A DNA stretch of 64,000 nt from Ferruginibacter albus (GTDB lineage Bacteria; Bacteroidota; Bacteroidia; Chitinophagales; Chitinophagaceae), in the NCBI RefSeq assembly GCF_020042285.1, contig NZ_CP083388.1, positions 496,001-560,000 on the forward strand, given 5' to 3'. The translations under genes were made by a program, and so were the position numbers. The notes under the pieces are model-generated. The model made no database searches. It saw only the letters and a list, made by a program, of their open reading frames with translations, and was not told the DNA's origin. This document shows, piece after piece, positions 55,571 to 64,000 of this stretch (positions are counted from its first letter, which is position 1; each line of letters begins with the position of its first letter).

Positions 55571-55607
55571 AAGGCAAGATCTTTTTTTGAAAGATCTTGC
55601 CTTTATT
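55571..55607 (+). terminator. Intrinsic terminator of barrel gene
   Basis: AAGGCAAGATCTTT at 55571-55584 pairs exactly with its complement at 55590-55603 around a 5-base loop, then a T run. Confidence 0.85.
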
Positions 55608-55698
55608 TTTAATGCAACCTATACTGTATGTTATATGTCTTTGTCTCAATCAAAATTTATTAAAAAAAGAACCGGCATAGGTTCATTAATTTTACAGC

Positions 55699-56400
55699 AT
55701 GAAAAAAATAATTACACTGGTAGTATTGTTCATTACATTTTCGTTCAGCAGTTGCGATGTAATTAAAAATGTTGGCAGTAACATACTTACACAGGGTGAT
55801 GCTATTAGCGGCGTAAAAGAATTATTGTCGATGGGCAGCAATTTACAAAACGGAGCTTTTAGTAAAGATGCATTGATGGCTGCTATTCTTCCTAAAGATG
55901 TAAATTCTGTTTTACAAAAATTGCAACAGCTTGGTTTAGGCGGGCAAGTAGATAAGTTTACCAATAACCTTACCAATGCTGTAACTGAAACAGCCACAAA
56001 ATCAGGACCTATATTTTTGTATGGAATAAAACAGATGACAATAGTAGATGCGATCACCATTGTAAAAAGTGGCGGCACTGCTGCTACCAACTATTTAAAA
56101 ACAACTATTGGCGATAGTTTGCACAATGCAGTAACTCCTGTTATGCGTACAGCATTAAATCAATATAATATCGCTGATGAATGGGATAAATTAATAGGAC
56201 CTGCAAAGATCTTATTAGGCAATAATGCAAAGCTCAATGTTAATTTGGATTACTTGTTAGCGGGCGTAGTTACGAATTCTATGTTTGATAAAATTGGTGA
56301 ACAGGAAATAGCGATACGCACCAATGCCGCAGCACGCACAACTCCTACATTACAGAAGGTTTTTGGAACGGATTGGAATAAGACAGGGATCACTCAATAA
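55699..56400 (+). CDS. DUF4197 family lipoprotein
   Basis: The lipobox FSSC (Cys near residue 19) ends a short signal peptide (MKKIITLVVLFITFSFS), so the 233-residue protein is lipid-anchored. The rest fits DUF4197: DAISGVKELLSMGSN, NLTNAVTETATKSGPIFLYGIKQMTIVDAITIV, SGGTAATNYLKTTIGDSLHNAVTPVM, DYLLAGVVTNSMFDKIGEQE. Function is unknown. A terminator hairpin lies 21 bases after the stop. Confidence 0.88.
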   Translation: MKKIITLVVLFITFSFSSCDVIKNVGSNILTQGDAISGVKELLSMGSNLQNGAFSKDALMAAILPKDVNSVLQKLQQLGLGGQVDKFTNNLTNAVTETATKSGPIFLYGIKQMTIVDAITIVKSGGTAATNYLKTTIGDSLHNAVTPVMRTALNQYNIADEWDKLIGPAKILLGNNAKLNVNLDYLLAGVVTNSMFDKIGEQEIAIRTNAAARTTPTLQKVFGTDWNKTGITQ

Positions 56401-56420
56401 TATATTCAATCATTAAAGAT

Positions 56421-56452
56421 AAAAGAGCCATGAATTTTGTCATGGCTCTTTT
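56421..56452. terminator. Terminator after DUF4197 gene
   Basis: AAAAGAGCCATGA pairs exactly with its complement TCATGGCTCTTTT around a 6-base loop. Runs of A and T on each side make it usable in both directions, for the lipoprotein gene and for the convergent doxX gene. Confidence 0.85.
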
Positions 56453-56472
56453 AGTAAAGACAAACTCCTCAG

Positions 56473-56844
56473 CTATTGCGCCGTTGCCAATCGTTTGCTT
56501 AATTCCGGGAAACGAATAACAGCTGTTATCCAAACAATAATTTCAATTATAATCGGGAACATAACTGGTTGCCCGTGCTCCAAATGTGTTGCAATGGCAC
56601 CGCCTAAATAAGCTGCCAACAACAGCGTGCCTAATAATCCGCTGCGAGGAATTATAAAAAGTGAAATAGATAAAATTTCTACAATAGCAATCAGCTTTAA
56701 GGTATCTAACGATATTCCTAATGCTGCGGCACCTTGGGACGCTTGCGCTCCACCTTTTATCTTCATGAAAGCGCTGCTTATAAATACTAAAGCCAGTAAT
56801 CCGGTGAATACCCAGCCAATGATCTTTCTTGTTTTTTGTGTCAT
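56473..56844 (-). CDS. DoxX-family membrane protein
   Basis: Read from the ATG at 56844 (MTQKTRKIIGWVFTGLLALVFISSAF) the protein has 123 residues and four hydrophobic segments; KIKGGAQASQGAAALG is the typical first loop of the DoxX/DoxD-like group. Members are thought to act with redox or thiol stress. It is divergent from an HxlR regulator, with a 32-bp palindrome between them, so its expression is probably set by that regulator. Confidence 0.85.
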   Translation of the reverse strand: MTQKTRKIIGWVFTGLLALVFISSAFMKIKGGAQASQGAAALGISLDTLKLIAIVEILSISLFIIPRSGLLGTLLLAAYLGGAIATHLEHGQPVMFPIIIEIIVWITAVIRFPELSKRLATAQ

Positions 56845-56898
56845 AATTCTTTTTTTAGAACACAAAGCTATGTACCTTTACTATCTAAAAGATACCAG

Positions 56899-56930
56899 TT
56901 TCCTAAAGGATACCGGTATCCTTTAGGAAA
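56899..56930. promoter_or_regulatory. Perfect 32-bp palindromic operator, doxX/hxlR intergenic region
   Basis: The half-site TTTCCTAAAGGATACC (56899-56914) is followed directly by its exact reverse complement (56915-56930). A further partial half-site, CTAAAAGATACC, lies upstream at 56885-56896, one helix-turn or two away. It sits between the divergent doxX and hxlR start codons, the usual place for an operator of this regulator type. The symmetry and position make it a likely dimer-binding site for the HxlR protein, controlling both genes. Confidence 0.85.
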
Positions 56931-56947
56931 CCAATCAGTAAAGCAAT

Positions 56948-57331
56948 ATGTTATCAGATAAAATTCAACACACCTCAGAAAGCTGCACCAAAAGCATAGA
57001 AGCAGTTAGAGATACGCTTTATGTATTGAATGGAAAATGGAAGCTACCCATCATAATAGCGCTTAGCGAAGGACCTAAACGGTTTAAAGACCTGCAACGT
57101 TCTTTACAAACCATTACACCTAAAATTCTTTCGAAAGAATTAAAAGAATTGGAGTTGAATGAATTTATTACACGAACAGTTTATTCAACATCTCCTGTAA
57201 CAGTAGAATATGAATTGACGAAGTATAGTCAATCTTTAAATAGAATAATTGGTGAAATGCGGGAATGGGGATTGCAACATCGTAAGAGGATCATGAATAG
57301 TAGTAAAAAGAAGATTGCTGCGTTGAAATAA
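56948..57331 (+). CDS. HxlR-family transcriptional regulator
   Basis: A small winged-helix DNA-binding protein, 127 residues. SESCTKSIEAVRDTLYVLNGKWKLPIIIAL has the HxlR signature with a cysteine near residue 13, the position where redox-sensing relatives such as HypR carry a reactive Cys. The helix-turn-helix is FKDLQRSLQTITPKILSKELKELE and the wing follows (TSPVTVEYELTKYSQSL). It is divergent from doxX. Its stop codon touches the stop of the next, convergent gene with no gap. Confidence 0.9.
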   Translation: MLSDKIQHTSESCTKSIEAVRDTLYVLNGKWKLPIIIALSEGPKRFKDLQRSLQTITPKILSKELKELELNEFITRTVYSTSPVTVEYELTKYSQSLNRIIGEMREWGLQHRKRIMNSSKKKIAALK

Positions 57332-57886
57332 TCACTGTTGGATTATTTTAAGGTAATTTTCCAAAAGCATTTTTATCTCTTGAGCAGACTGTTTATCGTA
57401 AGCGTTAAAAAACTTTGTTTTATCTGCGTGATAAGTTGCCACCCATTTATAAAATAAGGCATGACGAATAGCATAAATTTCTTCTGCCTTTTTACCGTCA
57501 TCGGTAGAAGAAGCTACAAGCGATTGCAATTGATTGTTTTTAAATAAATAAGTATAACGGATCAAATACTTGCCTCCGTAAAAATAATCATTGAATATAT
57601 CTGAATCATATTCTATACTTGTTATTGTGTCTTTTGAAATACTTACTGATTCTACATTCCATTTAGTTTGGAAGACCTGGTTCCACCCAGTCAGGTAAGA
57701 AATATATGCCGGTTTTCTTGTCATAATCTGTCTTTCGTATAGGACAAAATCGTCTGCCAGCAAGGAGTCCATTGCTTTGAAATCTGCAGCAGCATAAATA
57801 GAATGAAAGTTGTTGAATAATTCTTTAGGAGTTTTTGCAGGAGTGGTAAAATGCAGCAATAAAATTATTCCAAGAAAATACTTCAT
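57332..57886 (-). CDS. Secreted NTF2-like (SnoaL/DUF4440-type) protein
   Basis: The 184-residue protein begins with a short signal peptide (MKYFLGIILLLHFTTPAKTP). The mature part has helices and strands of a nuclear-transport-factor-2 fold: LFNNFHSIYAAADFKAMDSLLADDFVLYE, then strands YLIRYTYLFKNNQLQSLVA. Such folds bind small ligands or dimerise. The specific role is not known. It ends directly at the hxlR stop codon. Confidence 0.7.
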   Translation of the reverse strand: MKYFLGIILLLHFTTPAKTPKELFNNFHSIYAAADFKAMDSLLADDFVLYERQIMTRKPAYISYLTGWNQVFQTKWNVESVSISKDTITSIEYDSDIFNDYFYGGKYLIRYTYLFKNNQLQSLVASSTDDGKKAEEIYAIRHALFYKWVATYHADKTKFFNAYDKQSAQEIKMLLENYLKIIQQ

Positions 57887-57950
57887 AAAAATACTTTGAT
57901 CGAAAGATAAAATATTTATTTCAACTCTTGATTAGGTTATTGCTTAGCAC

Positions 57951-58358
57951 TTACCTAAGTCTTTCACTTTCCTTCACCATTTTATTATCCTTATAAATTG
58001 CCCTGGCAGCAAATACAAAAAAGAAAATTCCGCCGATATAGATCATTGACCAAAGTGTAGGATCGCCGGTTTTGAAATTTTTTATCTCGTTATAATAAAG
58101 ATAAATGCAGAGTAATTGTAAGATTATGCCAACTATGCAAAGCCTTATTTGCACCGGTCTTTTTTTGTAGAAAAAAACTGCAATTAACGCAATGGCTGTT
58201 ATAGCCGCTGATACAATTATTAATGGAATAGTTGCCGTAGCCGTTACCGCTGCAGGCGTTCCATCAGTATGAATACCATTAAAGCAAGGCAGCTTGAACG
58301 TTAATACTGCAAAAGCTGCTACTAATAATAACCATACTGATTGAATACGTTGTATCAT
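57951..58358 (-). CDS. DUF4293 family membrane protein
   Basis: A 135-residue protein beginning MIQRIQSVWLLLVAAFAVL, the usual start of this Bacteroidota family, with four hydrophobic segments and a short charged tail (YKDNKMVKESERLR). Function unknown. It is separate from its neighbours by about 60-90 bases and lies on the minus strand. Confidence 0.9.
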   Translation of the reverse strand: MIQRIQSVWLLLVAAFAVLTFKLPCFNGIHTDGTPAAVTATATIPLIIVSAAITAIALIAVFFYKKRPVQIRLCIVGIILQLLCIYLYYNEIKNFKTGDPTLWSMIYIGGIFFFVFAARAIYKDNKMVKESERLR

Positions 58359-58453
58359 GGCAAATAGTTTTAAGAATTATGTCTCCCAGAGACGCAAAGC
58401 ACACAGAAAAATTTATTGATCATTTTATGCTTCACATCTCTGTGAGAAAAATA

Positions 58454-59734
58454 TTATCCTAACTCCGGATATAAGACGAATTGCTCCATGAATTCGTTCA
58501 CTTGTTTGCGAACTTCATTAATAATGTTATCATCATCCGCATTCATCAACACTTTATCAATCGAATGAACTACAAACGGAATATGTTCTTCTTTCAATCC
58601 ACGGGTAGTAATAGCAGGTGTACCTACACGAATACCCGAGGTCACGAAAGCGCTTTTATCATCAAAAGGAACCATGTTCTTGTTCAATGTAATTTCTGCT
58701 TTTACCAACACTTGCTCTGCCTTTTTACCGCTGATATTTTTATTACGAAGATCGATCAGCATTAAATGATTATCTGTTCCGTTGCTGATCAGCTGATAGC
58801 CTTTATCTACAAACGCTTTTGCCATTGCCTGTGCATTGCTGATAACCTGTTTTGCATACACAGTAAATTCATCGCTCAATATTTCACCAAAAGAAATTGC
58901 CTTAGCAGCAATAATATGTTCCAACGGGCCGCCTTGAATGCCCGGAAATACTGCCATATCCAGTAAATTGCTCATCATTCTTAAATTACCTTTTACATCT
59001 TTCAATCCAAAAGGATTTTCAAAATCTTTTTTCATTAAGATGATACCGCCTCTTGGTCCACGTAAGGTTTTATGTGTGGTAGAGCTTACAAAATGGCAAT
59101 GTTCAAATGGGGAGTTCAACAAGCCTTTTGCAATTAAACCGGCAGGATGCGCCATATCGCACCAAACAAAAGCGCCAATTTCATCGGCCACTTTCCTGAT
59201 ACGGGCATAATCCCAATCACGGCTGTATGCCGATGCACCACAGATAATTACTTTTGGTTTTTCTTCTCTTGCTTTCTTTTCCAATGTTTCATAATCAACC
59301 AAACCGGTTTCTTTAACTACGCCATACGAAGAAACATTATATAATTTACCGCTGAAGTTTACAGGAGAACCATGTGTTAAGTGCCCGCCCATGCTAAGAT
59401 CCAATCCTAATATTTTGTCGCCTGCATTCAAAATAGCTAATAACACTGCTGCATTTGCCTGCGCACCGCTATGAGGTTGCACGTTGGCATATTCACAATC
59501 AAAAATTTGCTTTAAACGGTCAATAGCCAATTGCTCAGTCTGATCTACGATTTCACACCCTGCATAATACCTTCTTCCCGGGTAACCTTCTGCATATTTA
59601 TTGGTCATTACGTTACCCATTGACTGTATCACCTGTAAGGAGGCAAAATTTTCAGAAGCTATCAGTTCAATTCCGTGGCGTTGACGTTGTAATTCTTTAT
59701 TAATTAAGTCGAATACGATTTGATCTTTTGGCAT
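58454..59734 (-). CDS. glyA: Serine hydroxymethyltransferase
   Basis: It converts serine and tetrahydrofolate to glycine and methylene-THF using PLP. The ATG at 59734 ([21 protein letters not shown]) gives 426 residues, the normal length; a TTG seven codons upstream is less likely. Key sites: [44 protein letters not shown], the aspartate/histidine pair in [10 protein letters not shown], and the PLP lysine in [14 protein letters not shown]. No other folate gene is adjacent. Confidence 0.97.
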   Translation of the reverse strand: MPKDQIVFDLINKELQRQRHGIELIASENFASLQVIQSMGNVMTNKYAEGYPGRRYYAGCEIVDQTEQLAIDRLKQIFDCEYANVQPHSGAQANAAVLLAILNAGDKILGLDLSMGGHLTHGSPVNFSGKLYNVSSYGVVKETGLVDYETLEKKAREEKPKVIICGASAYSRDWDYARIRKVADEIGAFVWCDMAHPAGLIAKGLLNSPFEHCHFVSSTTHKTLRGPRGGIILMKKDFENPFGLKDVKGNLRMMSNLLDMAVFPGIQGGPLEHIIAAKAISFGEILSDEFTVYAKQVISNAQAMAKAFVDKGYQLISNGTDNHLMLIDLRNKNISGKKAEQVLVKAEITLNKNMVPFDDKSAFVTSGIRVGTPAITTRGLKEEHIPFVVHSIDKVLMNADDDNIINEVRKQVNEFMEQFVLYPELG

Positions 59735-60010
59735 GTTATTTTTTTGAGACTGCAAATATACAATGGCAAATTATAAATTGATTAAGGTTATGATCATGTA
59801 GCTAATATTTGTGCTGATATTAAACATCGTTGTGTCATTCCCTTGTACGGCATATCATCTTTGAACACTTTAGCAACAGTGTTATACCCCTCTATTCATT
59901 AGCATATCAGCGCATTAGCTTATTAGCACATTCCCGAATTACCAAAATATTCCTACCTTCACCCCTTGTTCTAAAAAATTCATTATTAGTAAAGACCATT
60001 TGGAAGGGTT
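59735..60010. other. Intergenic region upstream of nucleotidyltransferase gene
   Basis: The gap has no gene. Bases about 59822-59865 repeat the sequence found upstream of pheT (core CCCTTGTAC). Between 59895 and 59940 the words agcatatcagcgcattagc are spacer-like. No terminator hairpin was seen. Confidence 0.4.
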
Positions 60011-61009
60011 ATGAAAGCAGTAATTCCCGTTGCAGGAGCAGGCACTAAACTACGACCACACACCTACACACAACCTAAAGCTTTAATACCGCTTGCAGGA
60101 AAAACTATATTAAGCGTAATCATTGATCAGTTACATGAAGCCGGAATAAAAGATTTTATTTTTATTGTTGGTTACCTGGGAGAAAAAATACAGGATTATG
60201 TAAAAGCAAAATATCCTGATCTTAATTGCTATTTTGTTTATCAAAATCAACGTTACGGAACAGGTCATGCTATTGACCTCGCAAAAGAAATAGTAGGCAG
60301 TGAAGAAGTGTTTATTGTATTGGGTGATACTATTGCTGAATACAATCTGCATGAAGTGTTGGAATCTCCTTATTCTATGCTGGGCGTAAAAAAAGTAGAT
60401 GATCCCCGCAATTTTGGCGTAGCAGAAATTGAAGAAGATGGCTTTATCAGCCGGGTAGTAGAAAAACCTTCTATACCCAAAAGTAATATGGCATTGGTAG
60501 GATTGTATAAGATAAAAGAGACCGATCTGTTGTTCAGTTGCCTGCAAAAGATAATGGCAAAAGCAGACAAGATGAAGAACACGGAAAGTCTCAGTTTAAC
60601 GGACGCATTGGAATGTATGATCCAGGCGGGAGCAGAGTTTAAATCATTCAAAGTGCAGAACTGGTATGATTGCGGAAAAAAAGAATCGTTACTTGAATCC
60701 AATGCAGTGTTGCTGAAAAAATTCGGCGGCGGCGTCCCTGAAAAAGAAAAATACGAAAACACCATTATCATTCCTCCCGTAAGTATTGCTGAAGGCTGTG
60801 ATATAAAAAACTCTGTGATTGGTCCCAACGTAGCAATCGGAGAACACACTGTTTTAAATTATACTATTGTTAAAGACTCTATAGTCGGCTCTTTCACTAA
60901 ATTATACGATGTAGTATTAGATGATTCTTTGATTGGCAGCGATACCAGCATTAAAGGCGAAACCCGCTCTCTCAATATCGGCGATGATACAGACATTGAT
61001 CTCGGATAA
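60011..61009 (+). CDS. Sugar-phosphate nucleotidyltransferase with hexapeptide C-terminal domain
   Basis: It activates a sugar-1-phosphate with an NTP. The 332-residue protein starts MKAVIPVAGAGTKLRPHTYTQPKALIPLAGK, the nucleotide-binding loop of the RmlA/GalU-like family, followed by YQNQRYGTGHAI, VLGDTI and VVEKPSIPKSNMALVG. The last 90 residues are a left-handed beta-helix (IAEGCDIKNSVIGPNVAIGE, NYTIVKDSIVG, DVVLDDSLIG). The product may be dTDP-glucose, UDP-glucose or another activated sugar; the sequence does not decide. It could feed the sugar block at 19.9-27.3 kb. Confidence 0.88.
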   Translation: MKAVIPVAGAGTKLRPHTYTQPKALIPLAGKTILSVIIDQLHEAGIKDFIFIVGYLGEKIQDYVKAKYPDLNCYFVYQNQRYGTGHAIDLAKEIVGSEEVFIVLGDTIAEYNLHEVLESPYSMLGVKKVDDPRNFGVAEIEEDGFISRVVEKPSIPKSNMALVGLYKIKETDLLFSCLQKIMAKADKMKNTESLSLTDALECMIQAGAEFKSFKVQNWYDCGKKESLLESNAVLLKKFGGGVPEKEKYENTIIIPPVSIAEGCDIKNSVIGPNVAIGEHTVLNYTIVKDSIVGSFTKLYDVVLDDSLIGSDTSIKGETRSLNIGDDTDIDLG

Positions 61010-61096
61010 TTGAAAATTTCAAATTATAAAGTTGCATATTGACTTTATTTGTCAACTCGATGATTAATTACTAATTTTTAGTATTAATTAAATGCA

Positions 61097-62038
61097 ATGT
61101 TTTCAAACCGGATAACGCAGCTCTTCAACATTCAATACCCCATTATACAAGCCGGAATGGTTTGGGCAAGTGGTTGGCGTTTAGCCAGTGCCGTTAGTAA
61201 TGCCGGAGGGTTAGGTTTAATTGGCAGCGGCAGTATGTATCCGGAAGTATTAAAAGAACATATACAAAAATGCAAAGCTGCGACTGATAAACCTTTTGGT
61301 GTAAACATTCCGCTATTATATCCTGATATTGATAAACATATCCAGATAGTAATTGAAGAAAAGATCCCCATTGTATTTACATCAGCCGGAAATCCTAAAA
61401 CATATGCAGCATTATTAAAACAACACGGAATAACAGTAGTGCATGTAGTAAGCAGCAGTAAGTTTGCTGTTAAAGCACAAGAAGCGGGCTGTGATGCAAT
61501 AGTTGCCGAAGGTTTTGAAGCAGGGGGACATAACGGAAGAGAAGAAACAACAACAATGGTATTGGTTCCGGCAGTTTGTAAAGTTGTTAATATTCCTGTT
61601 ATTGCAGCGGGCGGTATTGCAACCGGCAGACAAATGTTGGCTGCAATGATCCTGGGAGCAGAAGGTGTTCAGATCGGTAGTCGCTTTGTAGCTAGTCAAG
61701 AAGCATCCTCACACATGAAATTCAAAGAAGCCCTTATTCATTCAAAAGAGGGCGATACCATTCTTACATTAAAACAATTAACTCCTGTTCGATTGATCAG
61801 GAATCAATTTTATAACCAGGTGCAAGAGCAAGAAAGCAAGGGGGCAATTGTTGAAGAACTTAAAGCATTATTAGGAAAAGGCAGAGCTAAAAGAGGGATG
61901 TTTGAGGGCGATCTGGAAAATGGGGAGTTAGAGATAGGGCAGGTTAGCGCTATTATTAATGATATCTTGCCTGCAGCAGACATTGTAAAGAACATATGGA
62001 ATGAGTTCGCTGCAGTTATGGAAAATGCACTGAAATAA
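61097..62038 (+). CDS. Nitronate monooxygenase-like FMN enzyme (NMO/FabK family)
   Basis: A TIM-barrel FMN protein of 313 residues. Recognisable parts: QYPIIQAGMVWASGWRLASAVSNAGGLGLIGSG, KPFGVNIPL, VVHVVSSSKFAVKAQEAGCDAIVAEGFEAGGHNG, VNIPVIAAGGIATGRQMLAAMILGAEGVQIGSRFVAS. This fits nitronate monooxygenase/2-nitropropane dioxygenase; some family members are the enoyl-ACP reductase FabK. FMN binding is shared, substrate is not clear. Single gene on the plus strand. Confidence 0.88.
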   Translation: MFSNRITQLFNIQYPIIQAGMVWASGWRLASAVSNAGGLGLIGSGSMYPEVLKEHIQKCKAATDKPFGVNIPLLYPDIDKHIQIVIEEKIPIVFTSAGNPKTYAALLKQHGITVVHVVSSSKFAVKAQEAGCDAIVAEGFEAGGHNGREETTTMVLVPAVCKVVNIPVIAAGGIATGRQMLAAMILGAEGVQIGSRFVASQEASSHMKFKEALIHSKEGDTILTLKQLTPVRLIRNQFYNQVQEQESKGAIVEELKALLGKGRAKRGMFEGDLENGELEIGQVSAIINDILPAADIVKNIWNEFAAVMENALK

Positions 62039-62043
62039 AGTAT

Positions 62044-62051
62044 TATATTTG
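62044..62051 (+). promoter_or_regulatory. Candidate -7 element for the SLBB protein gene
   Basis: TATATTTG fits TAnnTTTG, 39 bases before the start codon at 62090. No TTG lies at the usual distance. It lies in the short gap after the nitronate monooxygenase-like gene. Confidence 0.35.
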
Positions 62052-62089
62052 CCTCATTATAAAAATAAAGGAAAATTAACTCCCGACAA

Positions 62090-64000
62090 ATGCAATTTAG
62101 TTTAGCGTTTTTTAAAAAAAGACACTCGGTTCTCTTATTCCTTTTTACAATTTGCTTTTTTATTTCTGCTCAATGCCAACCTCCGAGTACGGCTCCCCGG
62201 GAACAATCTTTAAATCAACAAAATATAAATGATGTGTTGCAGCAAAGTGGAATTGATCCCACACAAATGACACAACAAAATTTCAGAAAATATTTTGATG
62301 ACAACAATAGTAAAAAGCCATCAAATGGTGCTGATATTAATAAATCAAATACAGAGGATGTAAAGAAGAATGAGAATAAAACACTCGATCACGACAGCAC
62401 GCAAAAAGATAATATCAAAGCAGAGGCTTATAATCCTGAACAAACATATGGGGCCAATGTATTTCAAAACACAGCAACTTATAATGTCGGCGAATTATCT
62501 ACTCCTCCATTAGATTACCCGATAGGCGTCGGTGATCATATTATAGTGGCGCTATGGGGCGGTGGTGAATACCAGGAAGATTATATTGTTGCAAAAGACG
62601 GCTCTATTTTTCCTGCCGGTCTTGGAAAAATAATGGTGCAGGGCTTAAAATTTGAAGCCGCACGTGCTTTGATTTATTCACGTTTTAAAAGCGTAGTGCC
62701 TGCCAGTACAAATGTAGAAATTACTTTAGGAGAGCCGAGATCGATCAATGTAAATGTAGGTGGGGAAGTGGCAAACCCGGGTCCTGTAACTATTTCGGCG
62801 TTTTCCAATGCATTTAATGTAATAGGATTGGCGGGTGGCATTACTCAATTTGGTAATTTAAGAGAGATACAAATTAAACGAAACGGAAGAGTGATCGATA
62901 GGCTGGATGTATATAAATATCTTACCTCAGGAGATATAGGCTCGCATATCTATCTTCAAAATAATGATTTTGTTTTAGTGACTTTTTATGAAAAGAAGGT
63001 GTTTGCAACAGGTCAGTTTAAAAGACCTATGTATTATCAATTAAAAAAAGAAGAAGGCTTAAAAGACCTAATCAGGTATTCAGGTGGTTTTACACCGGAT
63101 GCTTTTACTTCTGATGTTAAAGTAATTCGCACTGAAAAAGAAAGCCAGGTGATCAAAGATGTTAATGCTACTGCCATTCTCAATATAACTAATCAAGACT
63201 TTGCGTTAAGCGATGGTGATATTGTAAAAGCAGATCTGATACGCCCGGGTATAACCAACAAAGTGGAATTAAAAGGTGAAGTAGCTTATCCCGGTAATTA
63301 TGAATTAAGAAAAGGAGATCATTTGTTTGATGTGATAAACCGTGCAGGTGGCATTACTAAAAATACATATTTGCAAAGAGCATTTGTATTTCGTGGAAGT
63401 ACAGGAGACTCTACTTCTATAAAATCAGACAGGTTGGAAATAGACTTAACAGATATAAATAAAGATCGGTTTAGTCTTGCCAACCCAAATAATATTTTAT
63501 TAGAACCTAATGACATTATACAACTGTTCGCTTCTAATGAATTTTTAGATGAAGAGTATGTAGAGATTTCCGGTGAGGTGCGCAAACCGGGGAAAGTAAG
63601 AAGATATGGAGGTATGACCTTACAAGACCTTCTTTATTTATCCGGTGGATTAAAATCATCAGCTGAGTTTGGCAGGCTGGAAATATCTAGCATTGTAGAT
63701 ATGGATTCAGCCAAGCAAGGATTAAAACCTACGCGGACAGTTATACAATCTTATGCAGTGCTTTCCAACCTTGCTTTAGATTCTGTAGCATCGCATATAA
63801 TGCTAAAACCATACGACCAGGTTTTTGTAAGAAAAAATCCAACTTTTCAATTCCAGGAAAATGTACAATTGTTAGGATTGTTTAAGTATCCCGGTCAATA
63901 TTCTAAACTAAATAAAAATGAACGTCTGTCAAGTTATGTGAATCGTGCAGGAGGAGTAAGAGAAAATGCAGACCTATCCGGCGCTATCTTGTTTAGAAAC
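62090..64000 (+). CDS. Polysaccharide export protein with multiple SLBB domains (3' end missing)
   Basis: A Wza-like outer-membrane export protein cut off by the window end after 637 residues. The start MQFSLAFFKKRHSVLLFLF begins a signal peptide. After a Q/N-rich linker (residues about 35-130) comes the export domain (PIGVGDHIIVALWGGGEYQE, VAKDGSIFPAGLGKIMVQGL). Then at least five SLBB repeats follow, each with a G-x-(V/F)-x-x-PG/P-like turn: VNVGGEVANPGPVTI, VFATGQFKRPMYYQ, VELKGEVAYPGNYELRKGDHL, VEISGEVRKPGKVRRYGG and VQLLGLFKYPGQYSK. So many SLBB copies is more than Wza usually has. It likely exports the polysaccharide made from the sugar block. Confidence 0.85.
   Translation, partial: MQFSLAFFKKRHSVLLFLFTICFFISAQCQPPSTAPREQSLNQQNINDVLQQSGIDPTQMTQQNFRKYFDDNNSKKPSNGADINKSNTEDVKKNENKTLDHDSTQKDNIKAEAYNPEQTYGANVFQNTATYNVGELSTPPLDYPIGVGDHIIVALWGGGEYQEDYIVAKDGSIFPAGLGKIMVQGLKFEAARALIYSRFKSVVPASTNVEITLGEPRSINVNVGGEVANPGPVTISAFSNAFNVIGLAGGITQFGNLREIQIKRNGRVIDRLDVYKYLTSGDIGSHIYLQNNDFVLVTFYEKKVFATGQFKRPMYYQLKKEEGLKDLIRYSGGFTPDAFTSDVKVIRTEKESQVIKDVNATAILNITNQDFALSDGDIVKADLIRPGITNKVELKGEVAYPGNYELRKGDHLFDVINRAGGITKNTYLQRAFVFRGSTGDSTSIKSDRLEIDLTDINKDRFSLANPNNILLEPNDIIQLFASNEFLDEEYVEISGEVRKPGKVRRYGGMTLQDLLYLSGGLKSSAEFGRLEISSIVDMDSAKQGLKPTRTVIQSYAVLSNLALDSVASHIMLKPYDQVFVRKNPTFQFQENVQLLGLFKYPGQYSKLNKNERLSSYVNRAGGVRENADLSGAILFRN

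Noticed and set aside
1..64000. tRNA and rRNA genes
   Set aside because: I looked for T-loop and anticodon-arm signatures and rRNA-like stretches and found none that hold up on close reading.

Overview
The window looks like chromosome of a member of the Bacteroidota, probably of the Chitinophagaceae type. It carries the type IX secretion translocon gene sprA, a cargo protein with a gliding-motility-type C-terminal sorting domain, bacterial geranylgeranylglyceryl-phosphate synthase, DUF4293 and DUF4197 family proteins, many secreted proteins with short signal peptides or lipoboxes, and at least one promoter of the Bacteroidota form TTG-N19-TAnnTTTG. No rRNA, tRNA, CRISPR array, integrase or transposase gene was seen. 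Family names here come from reading the proteins by eye; no database search was run.

Layout. 1-5.9 kb: housekeeping genes (end of a GGGP synthase, pheT, a coiled-coil protein with zapA, rny). 6.0-10.1 kb: a visibly more AT-rich accessory stretch with a small orphan protein, a coiled-coil membrane protein, an HNH nuclease with a small partner gene, and a frameshifted gene. 10.2-15.0 kb: surface proteins (two fibre-like or lipoprotein genes and an OmpA fusion) set among repeats: a 21-bp minisatellite and a 1.3-kb compound tandem array. 15.1-19.7 kb: glutamate dehydrogenase, ccmBCD-type haem/cytochrome c genes, thymidine kinase and a Bacteroidota hypothetical. 19.9-27.3 kb: seven consecutive plus-strand nucleotide-sugar genes (aminotransferase, Ugd, UDP-xylose synthase, UDP-HexNAc dehydrogenase, epimerase, rfbC, rfbD) that make activated sugars for a surface polysaccharide. 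27.3-32.8 kb: an rRNA methyltransferase, a lipoprotein, a T9SS cargo protein, fabH and ruvA. 32.9-40.2 kb: sprA. 40.2-52.2 kb: a luciferase-like oxidoreductase, small secreted proteins, a fused beta-oxidation enzyme, metG, an ECF sigma factor with a membrane partner, and two tandem LD-carboxypeptidases. 52.3-64 kb: kup, an outer-membrane barrel, a DUF4197 lipoprotein, a doxX/hxlR divergent pair with a 32-bp palindromic operator, glyA, a sugar nucleotidyltransferase, a nitronate monooxygenase-like enzyme, and the start of a multi-SLBB polysaccharide export protein that runs off the end.

How the genes fit together. The sugar-precursor block, the nucleotidyltransferase at 60 kb and the export protein at the 3' edge point to capsule or exopolysaccharide synthesis, though no glycosyltransferase lies inside the window. 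SprA would export cargo such as the sorting-domain protein at 29.3-31.1 kb. The sigma factor and its membrane partner form a probable envelope-signalling pair; the partner shares a long extracytoplasmic module with the OmpA fusion protein.

The strongest candidate for something undescribed is a dispersed element of about 130 bp (copies at 4.0, 9.1, 14.0 and 14.6 kb, all in one orientation). It has two hairpins, and the first keeps its loop while its stem has changed by paired substitutions, which suggests a structured RNA or a structure-dependent mobile repeat.
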